Source: DATELY01 sp035276085 (GTDB taxonomy: Bacteria > Pseudomonadota > Gammaproteobacteria > Steroidobacterales > Steroidobacteraceae). From it: DNA of 64,000 nt. The stretch spans positions 1-64,000 of the forward strand of contig DATELY010000025.1 in the NCBI GenBank assembly GCA_035276085.1. Reading direction: 5' to 3'. Below the pieces are notes generated by a model that saw only the letters and a list, made by a program, of their open reading frames with translations, searched no databases and was not told where the DNA came from. How positions within the stretch are numbered: the first letter of the stretch is position 1; each line of letters begins with the position of its first letter. The position numbers and the translations under genes were made by a program. Positions 52,498-62,246 of this stretch are shown piece after piece.

Positions 52498-53664
52498 ATG
52501 ACCCGATCATTTCGGCTACAGATGACCGCACGACAGTTGCTGGAGCGGGCACGCGATATCGTCGGGATCGATATCGTGGATCACGAGGCAGTGGAGCCGC
52601 TCGAGATTCTCGTGCAGAGCTTCAACGAGCAATCGCAGCTGCACGAAGTCGGCGCCCGGCGGATCGAGGCCAAGCTACTGCGCATACTTGGCAATCGGCT
52701 GCGGATGATCCGCGACTTCGCCGCGCACCCCGAGATCGCCGATCAGCCGATCGTAGCGCCCATCTTCGTCGCTGGATCGATGAGAACCGGCTCGACCAAG
52801 GTGCAGCGCATGTTCACCGCCTCGGGCGACTTCAATTGGCTGCCGCTGTGGAAGACGCTCAATCCCTCTTCTTACACCGGAGTTCCCGGCGAAGATCCAA
52901 CGGCGCGCATCCGCGATGCCGAGGCGTATGTCGAGGAACTCTATGAAGGCAGCCCGGGTGCACGCGCCACGCATGAACAGGGCGCTCAAATGGCCGAAGA
53001 GGAGAGCTATATCCTGATGCAGGCCTTTCGCAGCCCCGGCTACATGGGACTCGCGAATGTTCCGGGGTACCTGCAATGGCTCGGTCAACAAGACATGACC
53101 TCGGCCTACCGTTACTTGCGCGACGCGCTCAAGTACCTGCAGTGGCAGGGTCTGGCCCATCCGGCGCAGCGCTGGTTCCTGAAATGCCCGTTCCACTGCG
53201 GGATGGAATCGGTCCTGCGGCAGGTCTTTCCCGCAGCCCAGCTGATCATCACCCATCGCCCGCCGCAGGAACTGATACCGTCCATTTGCAGCCTGCTGGC
53301 TTGCTACATCGAAAGCCACACCCACACTCCCACGGTCGATGGCCATGCATTGGTCGCAGGCTTTGCCGCGAGCCTCGAGGCGCACACCGCCTTTCGCAAG
53401 GCCAATCCGGACTTTCCCATGCTCGACATCAACTACCGCGACGCGACCGATCGTGTGGAGGAGATCATCCGCCGCGTATACAGTTTCATCGGCGAGCCGC
53501 TGCGAGAAGAGTCGCGCGCCCGAATGCTGACGTGGAACGCGGACAACCCGATCCACCGTCACGGTGGGCACCACTACACCTTGGTCGATTTCGATCTGAC
53601 CGAAACCGAAATCACGGAGCAGTGTCCCGAATACATGGCCCTCTATCAGCAGACTTACGGCTGA
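52498..53664 (+). CDS. Sulfotransferase-fold protein
   Basis: 388 aa. The PAPS 5'-phosphosulfate loop is VAGSMRTGSTKVQRMF near residue 97; WFLKCPFHCGMESVLRQVFPAAQLIITHRPP near 220-250 carries the 3'-phosphate segment. The C-terminal VYSFIGEPL is typical of the Sulfotransfer_3 group. It would move sulfate from PAPS to an alcohol or phenol. Starts 27 bp after the dehydrogenase gene. Many bacterial homologues sit in uptake or catabolic clusters without known substrate. Confidence 0.8.
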   Translation: MTRSFRLQMTARQLLERARDIVGIDIVDHEAVEPLEILVQSFNEQSQLHEVGARRIEAKLLRILGNRLRMIRDFAAHPEIADQPIVAPIFVAGSMRTGSTKVQRMFTASGDFNWLPLWKTLNPSSYTGVPGEDPTARIRDAEAYVEELYEGSPGARATHEQGAQMAEEESYILMQAFRSPGYMGLANVPGYLQWLGQQDMTSAYRYLRDALKYLQWQGLAHPAQRWFLKCPFHCGMESVLRQVFPAAQLIITHRPPQELIPSICSLLACYIESHTHTPTVDGHALVAGFAASLEAHTAFRKANPDFPMLDINYRDATDRVEEIIRRVYSFIGEPLREESRARMLTWNADNPIHRHGGHHYTLVDFDLTETEITEQCPEYMALYQQTYG

Positions 53665-54071
53665 GGCGACCTGCGTGCTGACTCTCTATCACGCGTCCAC
53701 CACGACGCTTCGCTACCCGAGCTTCAGGAGCACCGAGCCGGCTTGATGAGCTCGGCGCAGAGTCGACTGTTCGTTGCCGCGCGCAAGCAACTCATCAGAA
53801 GTTCACGCGCCCTTGGCCTTTGAAGCTGAGAATGTCGCGCGCCTCGGCCGGCATTGCGATCTACAGTAACGCACCGTCTCCATTGATGTTCTCGCGAACT
53901 AGCGTTCGGATGTCCGTCCGCATGAAGCGGCTCGACGGAAGGTCGCAGTCGTCAGCGAATTTTGAGCATTCGAAAGCGGTCGAATAGTCAATAGCTTTGA
54001 CAATTACATCCAACCCGATGTTGAATGCGACCCCTGTGATAGCAGGCACTTCAAAATAGTGGGGAAGAACA
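53665..54071. other. 407-bp gap upstream of second TonB receptor
   Basis: No gene I can support. The right half (about 53930-54070) is AT-richer and should contain the receptor promoter. The left half could be decayed coding sequence; a short + strand stretch at 53675 reads LTLYHAS, like a glutathione-transferase N-terminus, but stops after 23 codons. No repeat of the palindromic family here. Confidence 0.4.
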
Positions 54072-56249
54072 ATGGAGAAGAAGAAAATGAATGAGGCGTC
54101 CTACTTGCGAGCAATGCTTTTGACTCCTGCATTGCTTGCTCCACTCGCAGCCACCGCACAGCAAACCGAGGCTGAAGGCGGCGAGATTGCCGAAATCATC
54201 GTAACGGCCCAGAAGCGATCGGAAAACCTGCAGGACGTGCCGATCGCAGTGACGGTGGTCGATGCGGAGGCGCTTTCAGCTGCCGGCATCAGCAAGGTGA
54301 ACGAGCTTCCGCTCCTGACGCCCGGGTTGACGATCACAACCCAGGGTGGCGGCGCTCTGCTCCCACGCATCCGCGGTGTGGGCCAATCTGGCGCTCCGCT
54401 GGGGGTCGAGAACCCCGTTGGCGTCTACGTCGATGGTGTCTATTACGCTTCCGCTACCGGTTCACTGTTCGCCTTGAACAGCATTTCTCAAATTTCCGTC
54501 CTGAAAGGTCCACAGGGAACGCTGTTCGGCCGCAATGCCACAGGTGGCGTCATCCAGGTCACCACGCTCGATCCCTCCAGCGATTTTGGGGGCAACACAT
54601 CCGTGACGCTCGGCAACCGCGAGACCTATGGCGGATCGTTCTACGTCACGGGCGGCCTGGCCCCGAACGTCGCTGCAGATCTGACCGGCTACTACAATGA
54701 CCAACGTCATGGCAACGGCCGGAACCTTGCCACTGATGAGTATGCCGGCACCGCCAAGGATGTTGCCTTTCGAGGCAAGCTAAAGGCGGACGTTGGGGAG
54801 GCGACAACGCTCAGGTTAGCGGCTGACTATTCGCGTACCCGTGCAGCTCAGCCTGCATACCGGTCGGAATACGGCACGTTGCCCATCAACAAAATCCCCT
54901 TTGATGGGGGGAAATTCGATATCGAGTCGGACACCCAGCCTCTCAATATCACCAAACAGGCCGGGACATCTGTCACCGTCGACCATGATCTCGGAGACGC
55001 GAAGCTGAGTTCCATCAGCGCTTATCGCTCGGTGGAGAATTCCGGCGCGCTCGACAATGACGGGCTTCCCGCTCCGACGACCATCTTCCTTCCGGATGCT
55101 CAAACGCTTGTCACGGCTCACTCACATGAGCGGACGTTCTCCCAGGAGCTGCAGCTTTCATCGGACGGTAGCGGGCCCCTCGAGTGGACTGCCGGGCTAT
55201 ATTACTTTCAGATGAAAGCGAATTACGATCCGCCCGTCATCATCGATCAATTGAACGGTCTGTCGGTTCTCACGCTTGATTCGGATCTCACTACGAAAGC
55301 CTATGCGGGATACGCCCAAGCTACCTACGCGGTTTCGGATCGCTCGAATGTAACGGCGGGATTGCGTTACACCGAGGAAGATCGCGATATCAGCGGAGAT
55401 CTGGCCATTGACATTGCTGGAACGCAGGTCCTCTTCATTCCGAGTACCGGCAGCGTCAACAAGGGTCAGTTCACTTGGCGGCTGGCGGCGGACTATCGCC
55501 CAAGCGACCAGATGCTGGCGTACGTCTCCTACAACCGCGGCTTCAAGAGCGGTGGCTTCAACCCGACTGAAATCCCGTTCAACAGTTTCCAACCGGAACA
55601 GATCGACGCGTATGAGACGGGTCTGAAGCTCGACTTGCTGGATCGTCGTCTGCGCGTGAACCCGTCCATCTTCTACTACGACTACACCAATCTTCAGGCG
55701 ACGATCTTTCAGGGCGGCGTGCTGATGACGCAGAACGCCGCGACAGCCGAGATTTACGGTCTGGATTTGGATCTGCAGGCTGCGGTTTCCTCACGGTTGA
55801 CACTCACCGGCGGCCTTTCCGTTCTGCACGCGCGCTACGGACGGTACCGCGGCGCGCAGATCTCGACGCCGGATCTCGTGAACGGAGGCAACCTCATCAC
55901 TGCGGCCGACATCCGCGATACGCGGCTGACCAACACACCCGACTGGACTCTCAATGCGGGTGCCGAGTACGCCATTCCGCTGGGTGGACACGAGATCACC
56001 TTGAGCACCAATTATTATTACAACGATGGGTTCTTCAACGACGCTGAAAATCGTCAGCAGCAGGACGGCTACCATCTCGTCAATGCCTCCATCGAATACA
56101 AATCCGACAAGGGATATCGTGTTTCGGCCTGGGCCAAGAACATCGGCAACACCGTTTACGGTTCCCAGCTGTACACGAGCGCGGCAGGAGACAAGATCCA
56201 GGTCGGACCACGGCGCACATTCGGCATAACGCTGGGTATGGACTTTTGA
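54072..56249 (+). CDS. TonB-dependent outer-membrane receptor
   Basis: 725 aa from ATG, GGGGAAGAAC just upstream. A signal peptide ends TAQQ near residue 32; TonB box EIIVTAQKR; plug with VPIAVTVVDAEALSAAGI and GPQGTLFGRNATGG; barrel ending FGITLGMDF. It belongs to the same subfamily as the receptor at 4954. Translation is coupled to the tannase-family gene, whose start overlaps its stop. Import of a plant-type phenolic or ester is a reasonable guess. Confidence 0.92.
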   Translation: MEKKKMNEASYLRAMLLTPALLAPLAATAQQTEAEGGEIAEIIVTAQKRSENLQDVPIAVTVVDAEALSAAGISKVNELPLLTPGLTITTQGGGALLPRIRGVGQSGAPLGVENPVGVYVDGVYYASATGSLFALNSISQISVLKGPQGTLFGRNATGGVIQVTTLDPSSDFGGNTSVTLGNRETYGGSFYVTGGLAPNVAADLTGYYNDQRHGNGRNLATDEYAGTAKDVAFRGKLKADVGEATTLRLAADYSRTRAAQPAYRSEYGTLPINKIPFDGGKFDIESDTQPLNITKQAGTSVTVDHDLGDAKLSSISAYRSVENSGALDNDGLPAPTTIFLPDAQTLVTAHSHERTFSQELQLSSDGSGPLEWTAGLYYFQMKANYDPPVIIDQLNGLSVLTLDSDLTTKAYAGYAQATYAVSDRSNVTAGLRYTEEDRDISGDLAIDIAGTQVLFIPSTGSVNKGQFTWRLAADYRPSDQMLAYVSYNRGFKSGGFNPTEIPFNSFQPEQIDAYETGLKLDLLDRRLRVNPSIFYYDYTNLQATIFQGGVLMTQNAATAEIYGLDLDLQAAVSSRLTLTGGLSVLHARYGRYRGAQISTPDLVNGGNLITAADIRDTRLTNTPDWTLNAGAEYAIPLGGHEITLSTNYYYNDGFFNDAENRQQQDGYHLVNASIEYKSDKGYRVSAWAKNIGNTVYGSQLYTSAAGDKIQVGPRRTFGITLGMDF

Positions 56250-57847
56250 TCGAGGGCACTCTTTCGCAGCGAGTTCTCGCGGAGCCTTATTCGCTGCGAC
56301 AACACGTCTTGAAAGCGGCCCTCGTTGCGTCCGCAGGCTATTCGGCTCTTGGCTTCGTGCCGTCCGGATCTGCTCTAGCGGCGTCGGCATTGCCTGCGGT
56401 TTGCTCGCAAGAGCGATTGCAGGAGATCTTTGGTTCTGCGGCGAAGGTCGACACCGTCACCAAGGTCGCCTCGGATACGCAACAGGCCCATTGCTCCGTT
56501 GCCGGACACATCGAACGCGATGGCAGGATAGGGTTCACGCTCGGACTACCCGACCGGTGGAACCGTAAATTCCTGTTTGTCGGCGTGGGCGGGTTTGCTG
56601 GCAAGGCCGCGCCTCTGGATGTCGGACTTGCCAGAGGCTATGCGACGGCGTCGACCGACACAGGCCATACGGGCCATTCGACGAATGCCAGATGGGCGCT
56701 CGGCAACCCTGGCGCGGTTCGCAACTATTTCGAAGTTGCGGTCGAGATTGCCGCGGCGACGACGAAGCAGGCGACGGCCGCATATTACGGATCTCTCCCC
56801 ACCCATGCCTATTACGACGGCTGTTCCGGCGGCGGGCGCCAAGGCCTGGTTGAGGCACAACGATTCCCCGATGCATTCGATGGCGTGATCTCAGGGGCGC
56901 CAGCGTGGAATTTCACCAAGGTCATGGCTCAGTTTGTGGAGAACACCAAGTTCATCCGCCAAGCGCCTCAAAATCGGATTCCACCGGAAGTCTTCAGCGC
57001 CATCGACCGTGAAGTGCTACGCCAGTGTGACAAGGTGGACGGCGTCATCGACGGGATCATCATGGACCCGCCGGCGTGCAAAGCCGATCTTCGCAAGTTG
57101 CTCTGCAAACCCAACACGACGTCGTCGAGTTGTCTGTCCGAAGTGCAGCTGGAGGTGGTCACGCAACTGACGCAGCCGAACTATGCGCAGCCGGATTCAG
57201 GCTTTCACGGCCTGGTCCTCACCGGAACCGATGGCCAGGACCTTGGCTGGTATCCCTGGCATTTCGGTCCCCCGCCCGCCTTTCCGGGATTGGAGCTGCC
57301 GGCCGACCAATCGATTGCCGCACAGCTGGGGATAGAATTCATCCGCAATATGGTGATGAATGATCCGGGATACGACTGGACGCAGTTTACGATCGCCAAG
57401 GACTTCATAACTTTCGACCAGGTATTGGGTGACCTCCCCAATGCCGACGACACGAACATGAATGCGTTCTTCCGGCGAGGAGGCAAGCTGCTTCTGTGGC
57501 ACGGCTGGGCCGATCCCGGCATCCCACCCGGCATGTCGATCGAACTCTACGATCGTATTCGGCGCGACACGAAGGGGCCTCTAGCGGAACCTGTCGACGC
57601 ATCGGTCAAGCTATTCATGGTGCCTGGTATGCAGCATTGCGCGACGGGCTCCGGGCTGACCGAATTCGATCGTCTGTCCGCGCTCGAAGCGTGGGTCGAG
57701 CGCGGCGAAGCTCCCGAAACGATCTTGGCGACGCAGATGACCGCCGGCCGGCCAACGCGAACCCGCCCGCTCTGCCCCTATCCCAAGGTCGCGCGGTTCA
57801 AGGACAAGGGTAATCCCGACACGGCAAGCAGTTTTGAATGTCGCTGA
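56246..57847 (+). CDS. Tannase/feruloyl esterase family hydrolase
   Basis: 533 aa from TTG overlapping the receptor stop (TTGA); later starts are possible. A signal sequence ends near residue 46 (SALAAS). The nucleophile motif YYDGCSGGGRQGL is near residue 190; the paired Cys of the family is in GMQHC beside the catalytic His, and the acid is in HGWADPG. The substrate lid and a cysteine-rich calcium-binding-like loop lie between. It hydrolyses gallate, ferulate or similar aromatic esters, likely in the periplasm. Receptor plus esterase suggests uptake and cleavage of an aromatic ester. Confidence 0.9.
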   Translation: MIEGTLSQRVLAEPYSLRQHVLKAALVASAGYSALGFVPSGSALAASALPAVCSQERLQEIFGSAAKVDTVTKVASDTQQAHCSVAGHIERDGRIGFTLGLPDRWNRKFLFVGVGGFAGKAAPLDVGLARGYATASTDTGHTGHSTNARWALGNPGAVRNYFEVAVEIAAATTKQATAAYYGSLPTHAYYDGCSGGGRQGLVEAQRFPDAFDGVISGAPAWNFTKVMAQFVENTKFIRQAPQNRIPPEVFSAIDREVLRQCDKVDGVIDGIIMDPPACKADLRKLLCKPNTTSSSCLSEVQLEVVTQLTQPNYAQPDSGFHGLVLTGTDGQDLGWYPWHFGPPPAFPGLELPADQSIAAQLGIEFIRNMVMNDPGYDWTQFTIAKDFITFDQVLGDLPNADDTNMNAFFRRGGKLLLWHGWADPGIPPGMSIELYDRIRRDTKGPLAEPVDASVKLFMVPGMQHCATGSGLTEFDRLSALEAWVERGEAPETILATQMTAGRPTRTRPLCPYPKVARFKDKGNPDTASSFECR

Positions 57848-57877
57848 CGCAGCAGCACCGCTGCGCCCGGAAGAACG

Positions 57878-57896
57878 GGAGGGGTTGATCCCCTCC
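57878..57896. terminator. Hairpin after tannase-family gene
   Basis: GGAGGGG (57878-57884), loop TTGAT, CCCCTCC (57890-57896): a perfect 7-bp GC stem 31 bp after the stop. No T-run follows, so intrinsic termination is only possible. Confidence 0.5.
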
Positions 57897-58015
57897 TACA
57901 TCACACTCCGCGCTGAACTGGGCAGCACGAGTCTCGTTGACGCGGGGCGACGCGCGCTGCCTGTATTGCTGCTCTTAGAGAGGCAGACAACCACGACTAC
58001 GGCCCATTGTTCGCG

Positions 58016-58034
58016 TTCGAGCGATTCGCTCGAA
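58016..58034. terminator. Hairpin between convergent tannase-family and RND genes
   Basis: TTCGAGCG (58016-58023), ATT, CGCTCGAA (58027-58034): a perfect 8-bp stem with a 3-nt loop, 17 bp beyond the RND stop on the - strand. It may serve both directions; no T-run. Confidence 0.5.
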
Positions 58035-58050
58035 TGTCGTTGCTCTGTCC

Positions 58051-61000
58051 TTACACCACCTGTCCGCTCGAGTGCTTCACAGGTACCCGATACCAAGCGG
58101 CGTATAGCGCAGGCAGGAATAGCAACGTGAGTACGGTAGCAATCAACAATCCACCCATCATCGCGTATGCCATCGGCCCCCAGAACACATCGCCCGCAAT
58201 CGGAATCAGGCCGAGAATTGCCGCCGACGCAGTAAGCAGGATGGGCCGCAACCGGTGCATCGTCGCTTCGACGATCGCATCCCCACGCTCCATGCCCGCT
58301 TCCTCGCTCTCCTTGATCTGCGCCATCAACACCACGGAGTTGCGGATGATCATGCCCGTGAGCGCAAACACGCCGAGCATCGCCACGAACCCGACCGGCT
58401 TGCCGCTCACGAGCAGCGCGAGTGACACGCCCACGAGGCCCAGCGGCGCGGTGAGCACCACGAGCAGCAGCTTCTGTGTGCTGTGCAGCTGGATCATCAG
58501 AACGAACAGCATGATGAGCGCCGTCACCGGCAGCACCGCAAAGACGGACTTCTGCCCCTTCGCGCTTTCGCCCACTGCGCCACCCACTTCGATGCGATAT
58601 CCCGGCGGCAGACTCCTGCGCACCTCCGCCATGGGCTTCTCGAGCTCGCCGACCACCGTTGCCGCCTGCACGCCCGGCACGAGGCTCGCTTGCACGGTGA
58701 TCGTGGGCAAGCGCTCACGCCGCCAGATGATGGATTCCTCGAGGCCATACGCGAACGTCGCCACCTGCTCGAGCGGCACCGAATTGCCATTCGGCAAGTT
58801 GATGCCGAGGTCGCGCAGGCTCTGGACGTCGCCGCGATCGCGCGCCTGCGCGCGACCGATGACGTCGATGAGATAAATGTCGTCGCGAAGCTGCGTCACG
58901 GTGCGCCCGGAAAGCCCGGCGTTCAGCGCCAGCGACACTTGTTCCGAGGTCAGCCCCAACAACCGCGCTTTGTCCTGATCGATCTGCAACTGGATCGACT
59001 TGCTGCGCTCGTTCCAGTCGAAGTTGACGGTACGCGCCTGCGAGTTCTCGCGGATGTGCTGCGCCACCTGTTCGGACACCCGCCGCACCCCCGCGATATC
59101 CGGCCCCATCACGCGATACTGGATCGGCCAGTCCACCGGCGGTCCCAGCTGCAGCGGCTGGACACGGCCGAGCAAGCTGTCGAAGTCGTTGTCGAGCGCA
59201 CGTTCGAGGCGCGACTGCACCTGATCCCGGACTTCGTTATTGCGAGTAACGACGATCGCCTGCGCGAAGTTCGCGTTCTCGAGCTGCACGTTGAGCGGTA
59301 GATAGAAACGCACCGCGCCCGAGCCCACGTAGAACGTGTGATAAAGAACGTCTGGATCGGCTTTCAGGATTTTCTCCAACCGCCCAACTTCGCGCTGCGT
59401 GGCCTTGATCGACGCATTCTGGGCGAGCCGCAGGTCCACGAGCAGCTCCGGCCGGTTCGACGCGGGGAAGAACTGGTTCTCGATCAACCCGAACAGCGCG
59501 ACCGAAATCGCAAACGCCGCCGCCGTGCCGCCAATCACGAGTTTGCGTCGCTGGAGCGCGGTGGTGAGCACACCGCGGAACCAGCGCGTCAGGCGCCCTT
59601 CTGCCGCGGCGTGAGCTCCATGCTCGCCGGCGCCCGGCTGCTCCTTCAGCAGTGCCGTTCCAATGTAAGGAGTGAAGATGACGGCCACGACCCAGGAAAC
59701 GAGCAGCGCGATCGTCACAACCGCGAACAGGGTGAAACAATATTCGCCCGCGGAACTCTTCGCAAAACCAACCGGGAGGAAGCCCGCAACCGACACCAGC
59801 GTGCCGGTCAGCATCGGGAAAGCGGTGGACGTGTAGGCGAAAGTGGCGGCGCGAAACTTGTCGAAGCCCTCCTCCAGCTTCTTGACCATCATTTCAACGG
59901 CGATCATCGCGTCATCCACCAGCAAGCCCAGCGCGATGACGAGTGCGCCGAGCGAGATGCGTTGCAGGTCGATGGAAAGAATGTCCATGAAGACGAACGT
60001 GATCGCCAGTACCAGCGGAATGCTGATGGCCACGACCATGCCCGCACGCAGTCCCAGGCTCACGAAGCTCACGAGCAACACGATGACGACGGCCTCCATC
60101 AGCGCTTGGGTGAACTCGCCGACGGACTCTTCCACCACGTGCGGTTGATTGGCGATCAAGTGAGGATCCATGCCCACGGGCAGGTCGGCCTGGATACGTG
60201 CCATGGTCATGCTCAAGGCGCGGCCCATGTCCAGGATGTTCCCGCCCTTCGACATCGTTACACCGATGCCGATGGACGGCTGGCCGTTGTAGCGGAACTG
60301 CGGTGCGGGTGGGTCTTCGTAACCGCGGCTGACGGTGGCGATGTCCCGCAACCGAAGCTGCCGGTCCCCAGCCCGGATCGACACGTTCTCCAGCGCCCGC
60401 ACCGAATCCAGCGCACCACTCACGCGCACGGCGATGCGTTCGTTGGACGTTTCGACGGTACCCGACGCGATCACCGAGTTTTGGCTGCGAAGCGTCTCTG
60501 CGATGCGGTCGGTCGTGATACCGAGGCCCGCGAGCTGGCGCGTGGAGACATCGACGTTGAAGACTTCGTCCTGCACGCCGATCAGGTCCACCTTGCCCAC
60601 GTTCGGTACTCGCAGCAGTTCTGCGCGGATGAACTCGGCGTAATCCCGTTGCTCGCGGTAGCTGAACCCGTCGCTGGTCAGCGCGTAGATCACGCCATAC
60701 ACATCGCCGAATTCGTCGTTGAAGAACGGGCCTATCGTTCCAGTCGGCAGCGTGCCGCGGATGTCCCCTATCTTCTTGCGCACCTGGTACCACTGATCCG
60801 GCACCACACCCGGCGGTGTGCTGTCCTGCAGATTGACGAACAGCGTGCTCTCACCGGGCTTTGTGAAGCTGGTCACCACATCGAGGTATTGCAGGGATTC
60901 GAGCGATTTTTCCAGACGGTCCGTGACCTGCTTCGCCATCTGCGCCGCGTCCGCGCCCGGCCACAACGCGCGCACGACCATCACCTTGATCGTGAAGGGA

Positions 61001-61152
61001 GGATCTTCATCGCGACCCAGCGCGCGATACGAGATGAAGCCCGCGAGCAAGAGCACGGCCATCATGAAGCCGACAAACGGCTTGTGCAGGAGTGCCCAGG
61101 CGGAAGCGTTGAAACCCTGTGCGTGCCCAGCGGCATGCGGCTCCACATTCAT
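58051..61152 (-). CDS. RND efflux transporter (second system)
   Basis: 1033 aa. Twelve-helix RND architecture. LGLLVDDAMIAVEMM holds the Asp pair; the later relay segment reads ALTGMIIRNSVVLM, with Arg where AcrB-type pumps have Lys. This matches the MexK/VexF-like or cation-independent lineage rather than classical AcrB. ATG overlaps the adaptor stop (ATGA). The operon order is OMF-fusion, adaptor, pump. Substrate unknown. Confidence 0.93.
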   Translation of the reverse strand: MNVEPHAAGHAQGFNASAWALLHKPFVGFMMAVLLLAGFISYRALGRDEDPPFTIKVMVVRALWPGADAAQMAKQVTDRLEKSLESLQYLDVVTSFTKPGESTLFVNLQDSTPPGVVPDQWYQVRKKIGDIRGTLPTGTIGPFFNDEFGDVYGVIYALTSDGFSYREQRDYAEFIRAELLRVPNVGKVDLIGVQDEVFNVDVSTRQLAGLGITTDRIAETLRSQNSVIASGTVETSNERIAVRVSGALDSVRALENVSIRAGDRQLRLRDIATVSRGYEDPPAPQFRYNGQPSIGIGVTMSKGGNILDMGRALSMTMARIQADLPVGMDPHLIANQPHVVEESVGEFTQALMEAVVIVLLVSFVSLGLRAGMVVAISIPLVLAITFVFMDILSIDLQRISLGALVIALGLLVDDAMIAVEMMVKKLEEGFDKFRAATFAYTSTAFPMLTGTLVSVAGFLPVGFAKSSAGEYCFTLFAVVTIALLVSWVVAVIFTPYIGTALLKEQPGAGEHGAHAAAEGRLTRWFRGVLTTALQRRKLVIGGTAAAFAISVALFGLIENQFFPASNRPELLVDLRLAQNASIKATQREVGRLEKILKADPDVLYHTFYVGSGAVRFYLPLNVQLENANFAQAIVVTRNNEVRDQVQSRLERALDNDFDSLLGRVQPLQLGPPVDWPIQYRVMGPDIAGVRRVSEQVAQHIRENSQARTVNFDWNERSKSIQLQIDQDKARLLGLTSEQVSLALNAGLSGRTVTQLRDDIYLIDVIGRAQARDRGDVQSLRDLGINLPNGNSVPLEQVATFAYGLEESIIWRRERLPTITVQASLVPGVQAATVVGELEKPMAEVRRSLPPGYRIEVGGAVGESAKGQKSVFAVLPVTALIMLFVLMIQLHSTQKLLLVVLTAPLGLVGVSLALLVSGKPVGFVAMLGVFALTGMIIRNSVVLMAQIKESEEAGMERGDAIVEATMHRLRPILLTASAAILGLIPIAGDVFWGPMAYAMMGGLLIATVLTLLFLPALYAAWYRVPVKHSSGQVV

Positions 61153-62246
61153 GGCGTCTGCTCGCCGAGCAGCCGCACTTTCTGGCCCACCGCAAGCCGG
61201 TGCACGCCTGCCGTGACCACACGATCGCCGCGCTTCAGACCGGACTCGATGATCACTCGATCAGAGTCATATCGCTCGACCTGCACCGGGCGCAGCTCGA
61301 GGGTGAGATCCTGCCTCACGACCCACGTTGCCGTGCCGTTGTCCTTCTGAAACAGCGCGGTCGCCGGCAGCGAAACGCTGGAGCTCTCCTCCCGCTGCGG
61401 CACACTCACCACAACGTTCATGCCGAGGCGCAGATTCCACTTTGGTATCGGGATGGACGCCTTGACCTGATAGGTGCGCGTGACCGGATCAGCGCTCGGG
61501 GATATCTCACGCACGCGCGCGGGATATTGCGCGGCGGGTGACGAGAGCAGCGCGAACCGCACATCCGACCTGCCGCGCATCTCATCGATACGGCTGTCCG
61601 GCACATCGAATACCACTTCGAGCTCACCCGCGCGAGCGACGCTCATGACACGCTGGCCGGGCGAAACCACCGAGCCCTCTTCCGCCGTGATGCGCGTGAC
61701 AACGCCATCCTGGTCCGCGCGCAATGTCGTGTAGCTGAGCCTCTGCTCGTTCAGGCGCAGGTCGGCTGTGGCCTGCTCGAGGCGCGACTGCGCCGTTTTC
61801 GTCGCGGTCTGCTGCGCGACGTAGTTCGCGCGGGTCGTGAGGCCGCGTTCGAGCAGGTCCCGGAAGCGAGCTTCATCCGTGCGCGCACGCTCAAAGTCCG
61901 CGCGCGCCGCAGCCACCGCCGAGCGCGCGGCATCCACGCCGAGCGACTGATCCGTGGGGTCGATGCGCGCGAGAACAGCGCCCTTCTTCACGTTGGCGCC
62001 CACATCGACCACGCGGCTCACCAGCTTGCCACCGACCTGGAAACTCAAGTCCGTTTCATAACGCGAACGAATTTCTCCGGTGTAGGTACTGGCGTCTCTG
62101 AGCGAATTGCCCGCCACCACGAAGGTGCGCACAGGCCTGGGAGGCGCGGCCGGTGCGTCGTGCTTCGAGCACGACACGGTCGAGATGCACAGCGCCGCAA
62201 TGAGAGCGGCCATGAGCGGGGAATGACGCGTGTTTGGGTCTTTCAT
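61149..62246 (-). CDS. RND periplasmic adaptor lipoprotein (second system)
   Basis: 365 aa from ATG at 62246, which overlaps the upstream stop (ATGA); the 14 codons before are not needed. Lipobox ISTVSC, acylated Cys near residue 26. Lipoyl halves LSFQVGGKLVSRVVDVGANVKKG and LRADQDGVVTRITAEEGSVV flank an alpha-hairpin. Beta-barrel and C-terminal domain follow. Connects the pump at 58051 to the outer-membrane component at 62243. Confidence 0.92.
   Translation of the reverse strand: MKDPNTRHSPLMAALIAALCISTVSCSKHDAPAAPPRPVRTFVVAGNSLRDASTYTGEIRSRYETDLSFQVGGKLVSRVVDVGANVKKGAVLARIDPTDQSLGVDAARSAVAAARADFERARTDEARFRDLLERGLTTRANYVAQQTATKTAQSRLEQATADLRLNEQRLSYTTLRADQDGVVTRITAEEGSVVSPGQRVMSVARAGELEVVFDVPDSRIDEMRGRSDVRFALLSSPAAQYPARVREISPSADPVTRTYQVKASIPIPKWNLRLGMNVVVSVPQREESSSVSLPATALFQKDNGTATWVVRQDLTLELRPVQVERYDSDRVIIESGLKRGDRVVTAGVHRLAVGQKVRLLGEQTP

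Noticed and set aside
53675..53745. Short frame beginning LTLYHAS, like a glutathione transferase N-terminus
   Set aside because: Stops after 23 codons and similarity is limited to a few residues.
53861..54049. 62-codon minus-strand ORF upstream of the second TonB receptor
   Set aside because: No recognisable domain or ribosome site, and it lies in the expected promoter region.
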